Below are positions 1 through 10,500 of a DNA stretch of 64,000 nt, piece after piece. The notes under the pieces are model-generated. The model ran no database searches. It saw only the letters and a list, made by a program, of their open reading frames with translations, and was not told the DNA's origin. The stretch is from Ascoidea rubescens DSM 1968 (lineage: Eukaryota > Ascomycota > Saccharomycetes > Ascoideales > Ascoideaceae). Position 1 is the stretch's first letter; every line of letters starts with the position of its first letter. The translations under genes were made by a program, and so were the position numbers. Location of the stretch: assembly GCF_001661345.1 (NCBI RefSeq), contig NW_017962913.1:2299428-2363427 (forward strand), in the 5' to 3' direction.

Positions 1-2517
1 AACTTAAATTTCACCAATAACAATGCATCTGATATTTCTATTAAAACCCAACCACAGCCTCATTTTCAATTAAACGTTTTTGATAACAACGACAATGACA
101 ATGATATAGAATTTCATAATAATAATCATAATAATAACAACTGCACTGATAATATTAATGACAATAATAATAATTCACGTTCTTTATCTTTACCCTCCAC
201 TGCAAATAAAAAATCAGCTCGTCGTTCTTACCATTCAAGAAAAAGTCATGTATCAAACATAGATTTTGATTCAAATGTCGATGACATGACATTATCACCT
301 TTAGCATTAAATACAGAACCAAAACAAAAATTACAAACAATATCATTGCCTAAAACACCTTCTCCAGTCTCCTTAATTCTATCTTCTCCTTCTTCTCCTT
401 CCGATTCTGCATGCTCTTCATCTTCATCAACCATGCCTCCGAAGGAAACTCATGAAAATTCTTTGCATTTAATTGACCTGCATAATCATATCGTCTCATT
501 TGATAAATCTACAATTAGGCCCACAACCGAGCCTTTTTATAATGATAAAAACTTCAGCAGAAGAAGGAATTATAAAAAATTAATAGTATTAAACAGTCAA
601 CCACTCTATAAAGATAATCCAGGTAACACCTTTAATGATATGGATTTAGAAATTGCAAATGATTTTAAAATGCCTCTAGATTTTTCGTTAAATCAAGATA
701 AAGATGACAACTCAATTGATAATTCAACAAGCAGTTCAAAATTATTGCCTGCTGTTTCTAATATTTCAGCAGATTATAATAGTATTCATAATACTATAGA
801 TTCAGATGATAATAAAGTCCGTAAAACCGATTCTAATCTTAATCCAGATGTATTTAAATCATTTAATGGATCAACTCAAGTTAGTCCAATTTCTGTTGAA
901 CAATACGAATCAAGTATTAGCCATATTCATAACGATTCACATCCTGACGGATTACTTAAGAGCACCAATACAAATGAAAGCAATAACCAGTTATTATCAC
1001 CATCTCATATAAACAATGCAAATGGAAGTCCATTTAATGTTGGGAGATCCAGGTCATCTTCAAATATAACGATTTATTCCCTTGATTTGGATGGTGAAGA
1101 AACTTCAAATTCCTTGTTTAATAAGATTAAGAAATTAATAATTGGTAAGAGACTTTCAAATATTTCAAATGGCAATCATTCCCAATCCAATCAAGCCTCT
1201 ATTATAACAACAAGAAGAAGAAGGAGAAGAAGATCAAATTTGCATATCAGTTCTTCTAAGCCATTGAAAGATCGGATTTTAACAAATATCATCCATATTT
1301 TGTTTCCAAGTTTTTTAAATTTTTCCGAAAAATCATTGATTGATCAATCCTTGTTAATTTTAGTATCGCCAATTGTTTTGTTATTACGATTGAGTATTCC
1401 AGTTAGAGATTATCATAAAGATATTAAATCCGATGTCAAAACAGTATACAAACTAATTAAATTAAAACATCTTAATGATACAAATGTGCACATGAACAAT
1501 AATGTTACCAGTCCAGAATTGAATCCTTCTACCTCAAATTACTTGTCACCATCTCTTCAAGCTGTTGAGGATTCCATTAGTTTTGCAGGGTTTGATGGCG
1601 AGTTCAATGAATCAAGTACTGCTTCAATACCAATTTCTAACTACGTTAATCAATTAGTGCTATTAGCTGCTCAATCGGTTCTATCACCTTTTATATTAAT
1701 CTATTTTATGTTTTCCACCAACGATGAATCCGATGAGGATGGTGTTCCCTTATATCTTTATTTAATTGGGATGATAATTTCAATCTTAATGTTATCAATG
1801 GTTACCTATACTTTTCATCCCAAAAAGATATCTCTTTATGAAATAATAAAACATAAACTTTTTGACAAAGACTCAGAATGTGAATTTCAATTTCAGGCTA
1901 AGCCAAAGTCATATCAAAATAGAACATCAAGAAATTTAATTAACGAACTTTCAAAGGACTCTTTTATTATAAATAATCTTAAATTCAAAAACATTGCAAA
2001 CTTCATTTTATCGTTTGTTGGCTTTTTGGTTAGCATATCGTGGATTTCAGTTATTGCAACTGAAGTGATTGCCATTCTTAAATTTTATGCAATCATCTGG
2101 CATTTATCGGATGCAATACTTGGAATAACAGTTTTTGCCATTGGAAACTCATTAGGTGATTTTATTTCCAATTTTACCATTGCTAAAATGGGCTTTCCAC
2201 GTATGGCATTAGCTGCTTGTGTTGGTGGGCCCTTGTTGAATATATTAATTGGAATTGGAGGCAGCGGATTAATCATAATTCCAAACAAAGAATACCAGAG
2301 ACAGCTTCCAAATATCATTGAAAATGGGATGGACTATAAGGTTGAGTTAAGCTCAACATTAATAGTGAGTAACCTCGCTTTGTTGGTGAATTTGATTTTT
2401 CTACTAGTTGCAGTTCCATCAAATGACTGGAAAATGAACCGATTTATTGGGATTACAATGATAAGCATCTGGGCTACAGCCACTACTTTCAATGTTTTAA
2501 TTGAGATATTTGTGTAA
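1..2517 (+). CDS. Na+/Ca2+ exchanger-family membrane transporter, 5'-truncated by window edge
   Basis: The reading frame is open from base 1, so the start lies upstream and at least 838 residues are present. The C-terminal third has repeated hydrophobic segments and a clear second alpha-repeat of the cation/Ca2+ exchanger superfamily: ITVFAIGNSLGDFISN followed by a GFPRMA...GGPLLNILIG stretch (about 2125-2265). This arrangement is typical of the NCKX/NCLX-like branch, which includes yeast YDL206W and ECM27. The first alpha-repeat must lie before the window. The roughly 400 residues before the membrane part are Ser/Asn-rich and contain an eight-arginine run near 1210, fitting the cytoplasmic loop of these exchangers. 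By family it should exchange Ca2+ for a monovalent cation or H+ on an internal membrane. Substrate and membrane cannot be read here, and I cannot choose between the YDL206W and ECM27 orthologues. Confidence 0.82.
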   Translation, partial: NLNFTNNNASDISIKTQPQPHFQLNVFDNNDNDNDIEFHNNNHNNNNCTDNINDNNNNSRSLSLPSTANKKSARRSYHSRKSHVSNIDFDSNVDDMTLSPLALNTEPKQKLQTISLPKTPSPVSLILSSPSSPSDSACSSSSSTMPPKETHENSLHLIDLHNHIVSFDKSTIRPTTEPFYNDKNFSRRRNYKKLIVLNSQPLYKDNPGNTFNDMDLEIANDFKMPLDFSLNQDKDDNSIDNSTSSSKLLPAVSNISADYNSIHNTIDSDDNKVRKTDSNLNPDVFKSFNGSTQVSPISVEQYESSISHIHNDSHPDGLLKSTNTNESNNQLLSPSHINNANGSPFNVGRSRSSSNITIYSLDLDGEETSNSLFNKIKKLIIGKRLSNISNGNHSQSNQASIITTRRRRRRRSNLHISSSKPLKDRILTNIIHILFPSFLNFSEKSLIDQSLLILVSPIVLLLRLSIPVRDYHKDIKSDVKTVYKLIKLKHLNDTNVHMNNNVTSPELNPSTSNYLSPSLQAVEDSISFAGFDGEFNESSTASIPISNYVNQLVLLAAQSVLSPFILIYFMFSTNDESDEDGVPLYLYLIGMIISILMLSMVTYTFHPKKISLYEIIKHKLFDKDSECEFQFQAKPKSYQNRTSRNLINELSKDSFIINNLKFKNIANFILSFVGFLVSISWISVIATEVIAILKFYAIIWHLSDAILGITVFAIGNSLGDFISNFTIAKMGFPRMALAACVGGPLLNILIGIGGSGLIIIPNKEYQRQLPNIIENGMDYKVELSSTLIVSNLALLVNLIFLLVAVPSNDWKMNRFIGITMISIWATATTFNVLIEIFV

Positions 2518-3003
2518 ATTATGTGGTTTCACTTAATTTTGTAGAAATCCAAAATCAAGTTGTACCATTTTCTTCATTTTTTTTTATTTCTTTCTTTTCT
2601 TTTAAGTTAATTAATAGATTATTTTTTAATTTTCATTTTTTATTACTTTTATTTATTTTTTCTATTTATTAATTTTGTCTTTAACCTGTTTTTATTTATT
2701 TATTTTTCTCTTTTTTAAAAGGAATTTATTTTTTCTGATGTGTTATTTTAATTTTTATTCATTTATTTACTTTCTACTTTTTACATTTTACTTTTTACTT
2801 TTTATGTCGAGTTAACTAATTTTGATAGTCTTTTTAATGGTTTTTCTTCTATATTTTTTTCTCTTTTATTATTGGTAAGCCCTTTTTTTGAAGAAAACAA
2901 AAAAGTTTTTATTACATAAAATAAAATTTAAAACTAAAATAAAGTAGTGATAGAAAATTTATATAAAAAAATTTATAATAAATCTTTTTATTTTATAAAT
3001 ATG
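2518..3003. other. Convergent 3' intergenic spacer, T-rich then A-rich
   Basis: No gene seen. The left part, next to the exchanger stop, is strongly T-rich and includes a TTTTTAC-type tandem repeat near 2775-2805. The right part, next to the RPN3 stop, is A-rich. Both are therefore U-rich in the sense of their own transcript, which suits 3' untranslated regions and poly(A) signals. Confidence 0.7.
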
Positions 3004-4638
3004 CTAAAAGAAATCACTTTCATTACTATCTTGTAATAGTTCAACCAATTCTAATTCTTCATCTTTCATTTGATTTAAAGCGCTATCGTTAAGTCTGTTT
3101 TTATTTTCAGGATATCTCATACTCTTGACAAATTCATCATGGAAGTCATTGATAAATTTGATTCTGTTGTTAAACTCAACTTGAGGAATATCAGTATTAT
3201 AAACATTTAGAATTTCTTTACTTGACATGAAACCCTTTTCATGGTTAATTGTTGCTTCAAGCACGTTATCTTTAATTAATTTGGATATAATATACTCGGC
3301 ATTGGATTCGGAGTCTAACTGCAATTTAAGACAAATATCTTTCAAGGAGATTTTCTTATAGGATAATGAAATTATTCTTAAACCAGTTTTAATAACGTTT
3401 TTTCTTAATCTTAAAATCAAATTGTAATTGTTGTCTTTTTTGTAAACAGATGAATAAGTTTCTAAAGTTTCATTAAAAAATTTCAAATCACCCAATTTAA
3501 CAGATTTAGTTATATCCATATAAGGTTTTAAAGACTTTGAAAATTTTTGCTTTTTAAAGATTTTTAAATCGGGTATATCACCCATTAATAATTCAATTAA
3601 AACGTTTAATTTTTTGGCGGAAATCAAAAAGCCTAAGACTTTAGTTGATTGGGGAGCTTTTCTGATTGAGGTTATAATCTCATTTAGGGCAGTTGAATAA
3701 TTCAATTGAATTGTGTGAATCCTGGCTAAATAATAATAGTATCTGGAGATTAAGTTGTTACCAGCATTAGTTGGAAATTGAATCTTTTCGATAAAATTTA
3801 TGGACTGTTGAATATCATTAGTGATTAAGTAATTTCTTAGCAATAAAGTGATGATTGAGGCATGTGTTTCAGTGTCATGTTTTAGAGATGAACTTTTTAA
3901 AGCTAATAATAGAGGAGATCTCAAGTTGATAAGATTATCAAAGGATTCATTTACTTGATTGTTATTATTGTGATTGATGTCTAGCAATTCGCAAGTTCTT
4001 GAGATGTAAAACCAGATTTTAGCTTGAATATAATCTAGAGTTCTTTTATTATAAGAGTTCATCAATTGAATTATTTTTGAGTTTAAATTGTTTAAAATCT
4101 CTAAATGGTTATTGTCATGTAAAAATAGCTGAAATAAAAAGTGAATGTATAAGTCAATTTCAGGAATCAATTTGAATTGGTCTTTTGGTTTTTCAGATAT
4201 GTCATTCGCTGTAGTGATATTTTGAGTTGTATTTTCATCTTCTTTATCAGTAGTTTTGGTAACAACATCCATTTCTACATCATAAATAATATCAGACTTT
4301 TCATCGGCAATAACTGGAAGCTGACCCAAATATTCCAAGAGATATACTTTTTGAAAATTTGGTTTATCAGTTGAATTGTAAATCAAATCTAATAATTTGT
4401 TCAAATTTGTTGAATTCAATTTTTTTCTCAATGGGTTTAAATCTCTAAAAATTTTTAGAATATAACGAGAATCAAACTCAATCGAAGCTTTCTGCAATAA
4501 CTTGAGGGTCTTTAGAATCTCGTTAAAATTGTACTCATCATTGTTTTCTTTGTCAGTAAAACTTTCAGAATCCTTTGTGTCAATTGAATCAATTGTTGGG
4601 GAAGCCACAGAGACCTCTTTCATATCAACGTCAGCCAT
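3004..4638 (-). CDS. RPN3: 26S proteasome regulatory subunit Rpn3 (PSMD3 family)
   Basis: A 544-residue protein, close to the S. cerevisiae Rpn3 length of about 523. Rpn3 is a non-ATPase PCI subunit of the proteasome lid. The central helical repeats and C-terminal PCI winged helix are recognisable, including SLKDICLKLQLDSESNAEYI and the family tail INHEKGFMSSKEILNVYNT, then a conserved QVEFNNRIKF and MRYPENK block. The N-terminus is acidic and divergent. The start is the first in-frame ATG, and an Rpn4-type PACE motif lies about 120 bp upstream, which supports the assignment. I found no in-frame CTG codon in the whole gene. Its 3' end faces the exchanger gene. Confidence 0.94.
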   Translation of the reverse strand: MADVDMKEVSVASPTIDSIDTKDSESFTDKENNDEYNFNEILKTLKLLQKASIEFDSRYILKIFRDLNPLRKKLNSTNLNKLLDLIYNSTDKPNFQKVYLLEYLGQLPVIADEKSDIIYDVEMDVVTKTTDKEDENTTQNITTANDISEKPKDQFKLIPEIDLYIHFLFQLFLHDNNHLEILNNLNSKIIQLMNSYNKRTLDYIQAKIWFYISRTCELLDINHNNNNQVNESFDNLINLRSPLLLALKSSSLKHDTETHASIITLLLRNYLITNDIQQSINFIEKIQFPTNAGNNLISRYYYYLARIHTIQLNYSTALNEIITSIRKAPQSTKVLGFLISAKKLNVLIELLMGDIPDLKIFKKQKFSKSLKPYMDITKSVKLGDLKFFNETLETYSSVYKKDNNYNLILRLRKNVIKTGLRIISLSYKKISLKDICLKLQLDSESNAEYIISKLIKDNVLEATINHEKGFMSSKEILNVYNTDIPQVEFNNRIKFINDFHDEFVKSMRYPENKNRLNDSALNQMKDEELELVELLQDSNESDFF

Positions 4639-4758
4639 TGTTGCAAATAATGAGAAATCACTGTCTAACCACTTGAAATAACCAAAAACACTCTCTTCTC
4701 GACACTGATGGAGTTGTTATTCATGAATTCAAAACCAGGCCAAGCTCTGGTTAAGAAG

Positions 4759-4767
4759 TTTGCCACT
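4759..4767 (-). promoter_or_regulatory. PACE-like Rpn4 site in the RPN3 promoter
   Basis: On the RPN3 sense strand this reads AGTGGCAAA, one base from the consensus GGTGGCAAA bound by Rpn4, the proteasome-gene activator. It lies about 120 bp upstream of the RPN3 start, a usual distance for such sites. Binding is inferred, not shown. Confidence 0.65.
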
Positions 4768-4847
4768 TTTCTTTTCGGTTCCGAAAACAACACGTGAGTA
4801 GTATTATGCAATAGCTTAGTAATGTAGCTATTCAGATAAATACAGAT

Positions 4848-4856
4848 AAAAAAAAA
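4848..4856 (-). terminator. RNA polymerase III terminator of tRNA-Met
   Basis: A run of nine T on the tRNA strand (nine A on the plus strand) begins two bases past the discriminator base. This is the expected Pol III stop signal. Confidence 0.9.
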
Positions 4857-4858
4857 CT

Positions 4859-4951
4859 TGCTCTGGGGGAGGTTCGAACTCTCGACCTTCAGATAACCCA
4901 TTAAACTGAGTTTATATGAGACTAACGCTCTTCCGACTGAGCTACCAAAGC
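4859..4951 (-). tRNA. Elongator tRNA-Met(CAU) with 20-nt intron
   Basis: The minus strand folds into a complete tRNA. The acceptor stem is GCTTTGG paired with CCAGAGC, with discriminator A. The D arm is GCTC/GAGC, the anticodon CAT lies at 4918-4916, and the T arm contains GGTCGAGAGTTCGAACCTCC. The sequence is very close to yeast elongator tRNA-Met rather than the initiator. A 20-nt intron (4914-4895) lies one base 3' of the anticodon, the canonical 37/38 position. Removing it leaves a 73-nt mature body before CCA addition. The S. cerevisiae elongator tRNA-Met has no intron, so this one needs the tRNA splicing endonuclease. Confidence 0.97.
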
Positions 4952-6388
4952 AAATTCCCAAAGGTTTAGATTATGTCATGAGTCATCAGATTCTTTTAAT
5001 GTTATATGCTGTGGTGTGTGCATTTTCTACCTGTTTGTGCGTTTGTTTACCTGTGAAAATGGGAAGGGCGTTTTCTCAGAAGGTTCAAATATTATTTTGC
5101 ACTGTGAATATGGGGAAGATTAACGTGGTCGTGATTGGTTTTTAATGAGCAAGCAGCTCAATATGCCCTTACTAATGGGTCAAATCTTTTGGTGATATGA
5201 CAATATTTGGTGTTGTTTGAAAATAATGTGAGGTGCTAACACTACTAGAAATTTCAGCTTTAATTTGATTTATTGAGTCAACAGCTTTGTAAGCAGATCA
5301 AACTCATTTGTGATAGAAGACCATTGCAATTGGATTTCAAGAGGGATTTCTTTTGAATCTAATTGCTAAATCGTTTGAATTGATTGCAAATAAATCAATT
5401 TCCTGAAACTTGCTCAGCAAAATAGACTGTATTGTTTACATGCAACTGAGATGTAATTGGTTAGGGTATTGCTGCATCAAAAGAAAACGGAACATTTGCA
5501 AGCCCGGATTTTTGGAAAGTCCAAACAATACTGGATAAGCAAGTGTCCAAATAAAGTTTCCCATTTGTTCAATCTGATAAGTAAAACCATGCCAAAATCA
5601 GATTATGTGTGATTCTTTAAAATGAATAATTATCAGTTGAGTTTGAATTATATTTCAGATAAACAATTTGCAAACAGCAAGTTCTTGTTAAACAAGATTG
5701 TTTATTGGTCCAAGGAACAGAAAGTAAAGCTATGGTCAAAACAGAAAAGAGCACTTAAACTTTAACAACACAAGGAGCTGTTCTTGTCAAAAAGAAAAAC
5801 CACAAGAAAATTATTATATTAATTTTATTTCAATGTTTTTCTTGTAAAATTATGATAAAATTATGATAAAAAATGAATTAAATTCAATCGAATTCAATTA
5901 AAATCATTTAATTATTGCACTAATATAGCAGATAGCATTTACTGAGTAAGACTGTAATTACAGCTGTAGTGTCGTTAAAGAGTGATCTTCGAAAATAAAC
6001 TTATTCGTTTATGGAGCCATGGAGAAAAATCAGAACATAAGTGTAAACACACTCGCTTTACAACCAACACTAAACCAAAAGGAATTAGCAATTTCACCAA
6101 TGGTACCAATAACCTGTAAAATTGATGGATAGGTTAAAATTTTATTCAATTTTTGAACACCATTAGACCAACACTCATTTAGTATTTCAAATTTGAAAAT
6201 TGTTATATAAACTGCAAAAATCCCCTTAAAAACATAGTCTTATAATATCATATAGATACATTTTTCAAATATAGCTCTCCAAGTCTCTTACACCAGCACA
6301 TATTCCAGCAAGTCATAATAATTTCTAGCTAATCAGAACCACTTCAACACTCACGTTCGCAATATTAATATTATATTAACCAGTAACA
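4952..6388. other. Intergenic spacer between tRNA-Met and the first COX26-like gene
   Basis: About 1.4 kb with no supported gene. It is AT-rich and holds an 11-bp AAAATTATGAT direct repeat (two copies near 5846-5868). A TATATAA box at 6204-6210, about 180 bp upstream of the next ATG, probably belongs to the COX26-like promoter. I saw no second tRNA or transposon end. Confidence 0.5.
6204..6210 (+). promoter_or_regulatory. TATA box upstream of the first COX26-like gene
   Basis: TATATAA lies 179 bp upstream of the ATG at 6389. The distance is acceptable for a yeast TATA element. The call rests on sequence only. Confidence 0.45.
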
Positions 6389-6580
6389 ATGAAATCGTCA
6401 ATCATTTTAAGACAAGCAACGAATGCCGCCAAACTTCATAAAAGTGGTTTTAATCCATACTGGATAAAATCTGAATTCAAAAGAGTTGGAAACAATTTTA
6501 TTGGCTGGGGTGTTGGTATAACTGTTATGTTATTCTGGCCTGCTATTCCATACAAATTAAACAAACCCAATAATGCTTAG
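6389..6580 (+). CDS. COX26: Cox26-like small mitochondrial protein, copy A
   Basis: A 63-residue protein with a basic, presequence-like N-terminus (MKSSIILRQATNAAKLHKSG) and one membrane segment, GWGVGITVMLFWPAIPY. It matches the Cox26 pattern known from S. cerevisiae (66 residues): W-x-x-[ST]-E-x-[KR]-R, about ten residues, then a W-[SG]-V-x-x-[ST]-V hydrophobic segment ending WPA. Cox26 is a small inner-membrane protein bound to cytochrome c oxidase in respiratory supercomplexes. The downstream gene at 6985 is a diverged paralogue in the same orientation. Copy A has a shorter tail and a less conserved core. Both open frames look intact, so both may be made. Confidence 0.78.
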   Translation: MKSSIILRQATNAAKLHKSGFNPYWIKSEFKRVGNNFIGWGVGITVMLFWPAIPYKLNKPNNA

Positions 6581-6984
6581 AACTCATAACTCCAAATTAA
6601 ACCTATTTCCACTACTGTGCTATTTTCTCCAGTTTCTGTTCCTGCTAATTTTTTTCTCGATACTAAACTTTTTAACGATTCTTATGTTATAAATATCTAT
6701 TCAATAAACATCTAATATCAAACCCCAGCTGCCCCAAAGTACCGTTTTTCCTTCAGACCCTCGGGGCCTTTTCACAGACCTCGTACCCCGCAACGATACA
6801 CGGACCCCGCGGAACTTCTGTGGAATTCGAGCGCTGTGATTGGCTGTTCATTGAATATATTCCACTTTCTCTTTCCATCTTTCTCTCCATTCTTCTTCCA
6901 CCTGTAACAACACCCATTAACAACAATCTCTAACAACACTCTCTAACAACCATATCCTGGGAACTATAGACCTACAACTTCAAA
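6581..6984. promoter_or_regulatory. Spacer and GC-rich promoter between the two COX26-like genes
   Basis: Holds the 3' flank of copy A and the promoter of copy B. About 58% of 6721-6840 is G+C by my count, far above the surroundings, with CGG and CCG triplets. A CCAAT box follows at 6837-6843. A CT-rich leader with AACAAC repeats precedes the ATG. Confidence 0.6.
6837..6843 (-). promoter_or_regulatory. CCAAT box, candidate Hap2/3/4/5 site
   Basis: TGATTGG on the plus strand is CCAATCA on the minus strand, 142 bp upstream of the second COX26-like ATG. The Hap complex binds CCAAT in promoters of yeast respiratory genes, which suits a cytochrome oxidase subunit. This is inference from the motif. 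Confidence 0.5.
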
Positions 6985-7188
6985 ATGATTCCATCTATGA
7001 TTGCTAGACAAGCTGCCAAAGAAGCTGCAACCAAGGGCTTCTCAAAGAAAATCGGTCCTTCATTCTGGTCGACTGAGTTCAAAAGACAAGTTCCTTTAGT
7101 TCTTGGTTGGTCTGTTGGTATTTCTGCCTGTTTGTTTTGGCCTGCTCTTCCATGGACCTTTTTCCACTGGACTAACAATAATGACTAA
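6985..7188 (+). CDS. COX26: Cox26-like small mitochondrial protein, copy B
   Basis: A 67-residue protein. FWSTEFKRQVPLVLGW and the segment SVGISACLFWPALPW align well with S. cerevisiae Cox26 (SWVITEGRRLIPEIFQW, then SAVLSVCLGWPGAVYFF). The N-terminus MIPSMIARQAAKEAATKG is an amphipathic, basic, mitochondrial-type leader. One membrane helix is predicted. The expected role is peripheral stabilisation of complex IV and supercomplexes in the inner membrane. It is closer to Cox26 than copy A and has the stronger promoter context (GC island plus CCAAT box). The tandem, same-strand arrangement implies local duplication. Confidence 0.85.
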   Translation: MIPSMIARQAAKEAATKGFSKKIGPSFWSTEFKRQVPLVLGWSVGISACLFWPALPWTFFHWTNNND

Positions 7189-7502
7189 AGATATTAAAGT
7201 ATCTCATCTTATAATATAACTTTTAATATAACTTTTTTTACACTTTCCTTTTTTTAGTTCCCTCTTTGGCACTTCACTTATCTGCCAGTCAGTTAAGCTG
7301 GCTTTGTTATCTTAAACACTCAATAGAATCTTTTTCCATATTCTTCATTAATTTAATTGATTTGATTTGAACAATTATATTCTGTAGCTAAACTATGATA
7401 TATTTTTTTTACATTTATTGCATGTGTTTATCTGTAGATATCGCACATATATTCGATAATACAGGTTCTAACCTTTTATTTAAAAACATAAAAATCTTCT
7501 AT
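7189..7502. other. Convergent spacer, no gene
   Basis: 314 bp between the COX26-like copy B stop and the cofactor D stop. AT-rich, with nothing beyond probable 3' untranslated sequence. Confidence 0.6.
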
Positions 7503-10500
7503 TTACCATTCAACATATAAACTATTGGAATATGCCTTGAGCCTATCATCGTCTTCACCATTCCAATCGATATCTGATAAGATTTTCAACGCCTTTTCTA
7601 AATTACTTTTAACAGAATCTTTATTATCGTTTTTGCTCTTAACTTTATCATCACTACTATTTTTCTTCACTTGGCCATCGATTGATCTTTCAACTTTCTC
7701 ATTTATTTCAAAATTGTCTTTGCTATTAATAATCCGTTGAATCATCAACTTATCATCCTTCTCTTCAACTATACTATTTCCATTTTTTTCATTAGTCGAT
7801 ATTTTCAGATTTTGAATTACTTCTTCATTGCCCTTTTCCATATCATCATCGTCCATTTCAATTCCATCCTCATCAATATTATTATCACTATCGTCAACTA
7901 GCTTGCTCAATTTATCAAAATAAATCTGATACAAATATTCACAACTTAGTAATTTTATTTTCTTCAATTGATGATTACAACACAACCAGCACAATCTCTT
8001 TAAACTTTCTTTGAAGTCCTCAACTAAAATTAAATATTGGAAAATTTTAAGACATAGAGATATCTTTACAAAATTTGCTGTGTTCAAATGCAAATTATAT
8101 GTTCTAATATACAATGCCTTGACCAAATTGCTATGCGATTGTATAGTAACTGATGACTCGTTAGTTGTTTTAGGAACAGGTTTTTTCAATGATGATGGCG
8201 ATCTTGATATTTGAGATGAAGGTGGTGATGGACTATTTCTTTTTTTAATATCCAATGGACTGATAGTATTCTTTATTGGTGGCATAAAATTAGCCGAAAC
8301 CTTTCTCTTAAGTGTTGGGGTTTTCATAACTGGTTTAACCAACTCAGCATCAACGCTCTTGATTTCTTTCGATTCAATGGATTGGTCTGCATTTGGCAAT
8401 TTGATATTAGCATCAAATAGTTTAGAGAATAAATTCAAGCAACATAATTGATTTTTCACTACTCGATTGTTAACTAATGACTTATTTACCATGTTTCTAT
8501 TCGAAACGTCTCTTCCTCCCCTAGAAACTCGAATTCTTGAATTAAACGTTGATGCATTCTTTGAAACCATTGGATCATTCTTCAAAATTGTTAAAATATC
8601 TGTAAAAACAAGAGTTTTCAACTCCTCATTTTTTAAAATAATTTTATTGATAGATTCATTCTCGACTTCATAATGATAATTATAGTGTTTCATTAGCTCA
8701 ATAATTATAAATTTATCGCTCGATAACTTTTTATTTAAAAACCAAATTAATGAATTTAATGAATGAATAATAGTAGTATCTGATGCCTGAATTGCTCCTG
8801 CTGAAAACACAAATCCTTTCCAGAATTCTTTTGAAACATCCTTTAAGAAACTCAATTTCTCATTTTCTTCTTTACTTCGATTTTTCTTTAAAATAAATTC
8901 CCACATGTCTATCAAATAGTTATCATAATAGAAATTTAATAAAAACTTATAATAATCAAACATTGTATCAAAACTCCAATTTTCCGGAACTAAATCTAAA
9001 TATGATTTTCCATGTTTTTGTTTATATTTTTCATCTGAATATTCAATATAATTATAATCTGATGAAAATTTCTTCAAATCTTTCGTTTCATTTTTAATTA
9101 TTAGTAGCAATTCAAAAGCTTTAAATTTTAATCTATCAATGACTTCACCTGAAATTCTTATCAATTTCTTTTCAATCAATTGGATGTATTTCACACTTTC
9201 CAAAAACGATTTTCTATTATTAAAAATTAATTGAGTCACTTCAAATCTGACTTTATTTCCAACGTCTCCTTGATTGGTTAATGTATAATCATCAAGCTGA
9301 TTGATTAATTCAATCATAAAATCCCCAGATAATTTGAAACGCTCATTCTTTGGTTCAACAGGTCTACTCAAAATAATTGAAATAGATGTCATTATGTTTT
9401 TTCTTATTTGATAATCAACCCTTTTATCAGTTAAAATTGGAAGTATTTTACTTTCTAAGTAAGGGAAAATAAAATCTAAATTAAGATATCCAAAATTTTC
9501 AGAGCTAATTAGATTTCCATTCTTGATATAATATAACCATTTTTTGATGAAAATTGAATCGGTAAATGTCTTTGATTTCAAGTTAATTAAAGAGAGCTTT
9601 TCAATAAAAAATTTGAATTTTTCTGAAATATCATTAGATGTTTGCCTAATGATATTAAAGACCGAGTTGTAAAAATCTAAACCTAATGGATCATTATTTT
9701 TCAATTTTGTTGAACCGTCAAACTGCCTGGGGTTATTATAAATGAATAGATAATTTACATAAGGAAGAATTGTGCCCAATAAATAAATAAATTCCTCGCC
9801 TTTGTGAGGAGGATCTTTATGGTAATCAAATTTTTGTTCATGTAATATTTCCACTATTGAGTTCAATAATGTCACAATATCACTTTGAAGAATATTCGTT
9901 TTATGCAATAAATCTTTTAAAGTGTTATTAAGATAAAATTCATCAAGATTATACGGAATTTCTGGAAAAACTAATGGCAAAATCTCTGCAAGTGCATAAA
10001 AATTACCTTCGATATTTTTTAATTTGCATCTTCTTATCAACACACCGATTAAGATAAGAACTACTGAATTGAAGTCTTCGATGTCATTTTCAAGAGGGGT
10101 TTCCGTTATTAAATTTTCATTTAAATTTTCACTTAAAATTTCATTTGATTTATCTTCTGAAATAATTTGAACCGCACCTTTTTGGAGTTCATCTTTTTCA
10201 GTTTCAGAACTTTTCTTATCATTGATTGAGTGATCATTAATTCCAACTTCAGATTTGATTTCAGCATTATTTAGGATTTTATCAATCTTTTGGGATTCAG
10301 CGGTTTTATCATTTTCAGTTAACTCAACATTAGATTTATCTTTAGTTTCATTAGTTTCGTTAGTTTGTTTAGTTTCTTCACTTTCTTTTTTTTCTTCAGT
10401 TTGTTCCGTTTCGGAAGTTTTGTCATTGCTTGATTCAATGGTATTTGATTCTTTATTAATTAATTCTTTATTAATTGAGTCATTATTATTTGATTGAATT

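Noticed and set aside
4665-4961. 98-residue frame over the tRNA-Met
   Set aside because: It reads through the tRNA and the RPN3 promoter and has no protein features.
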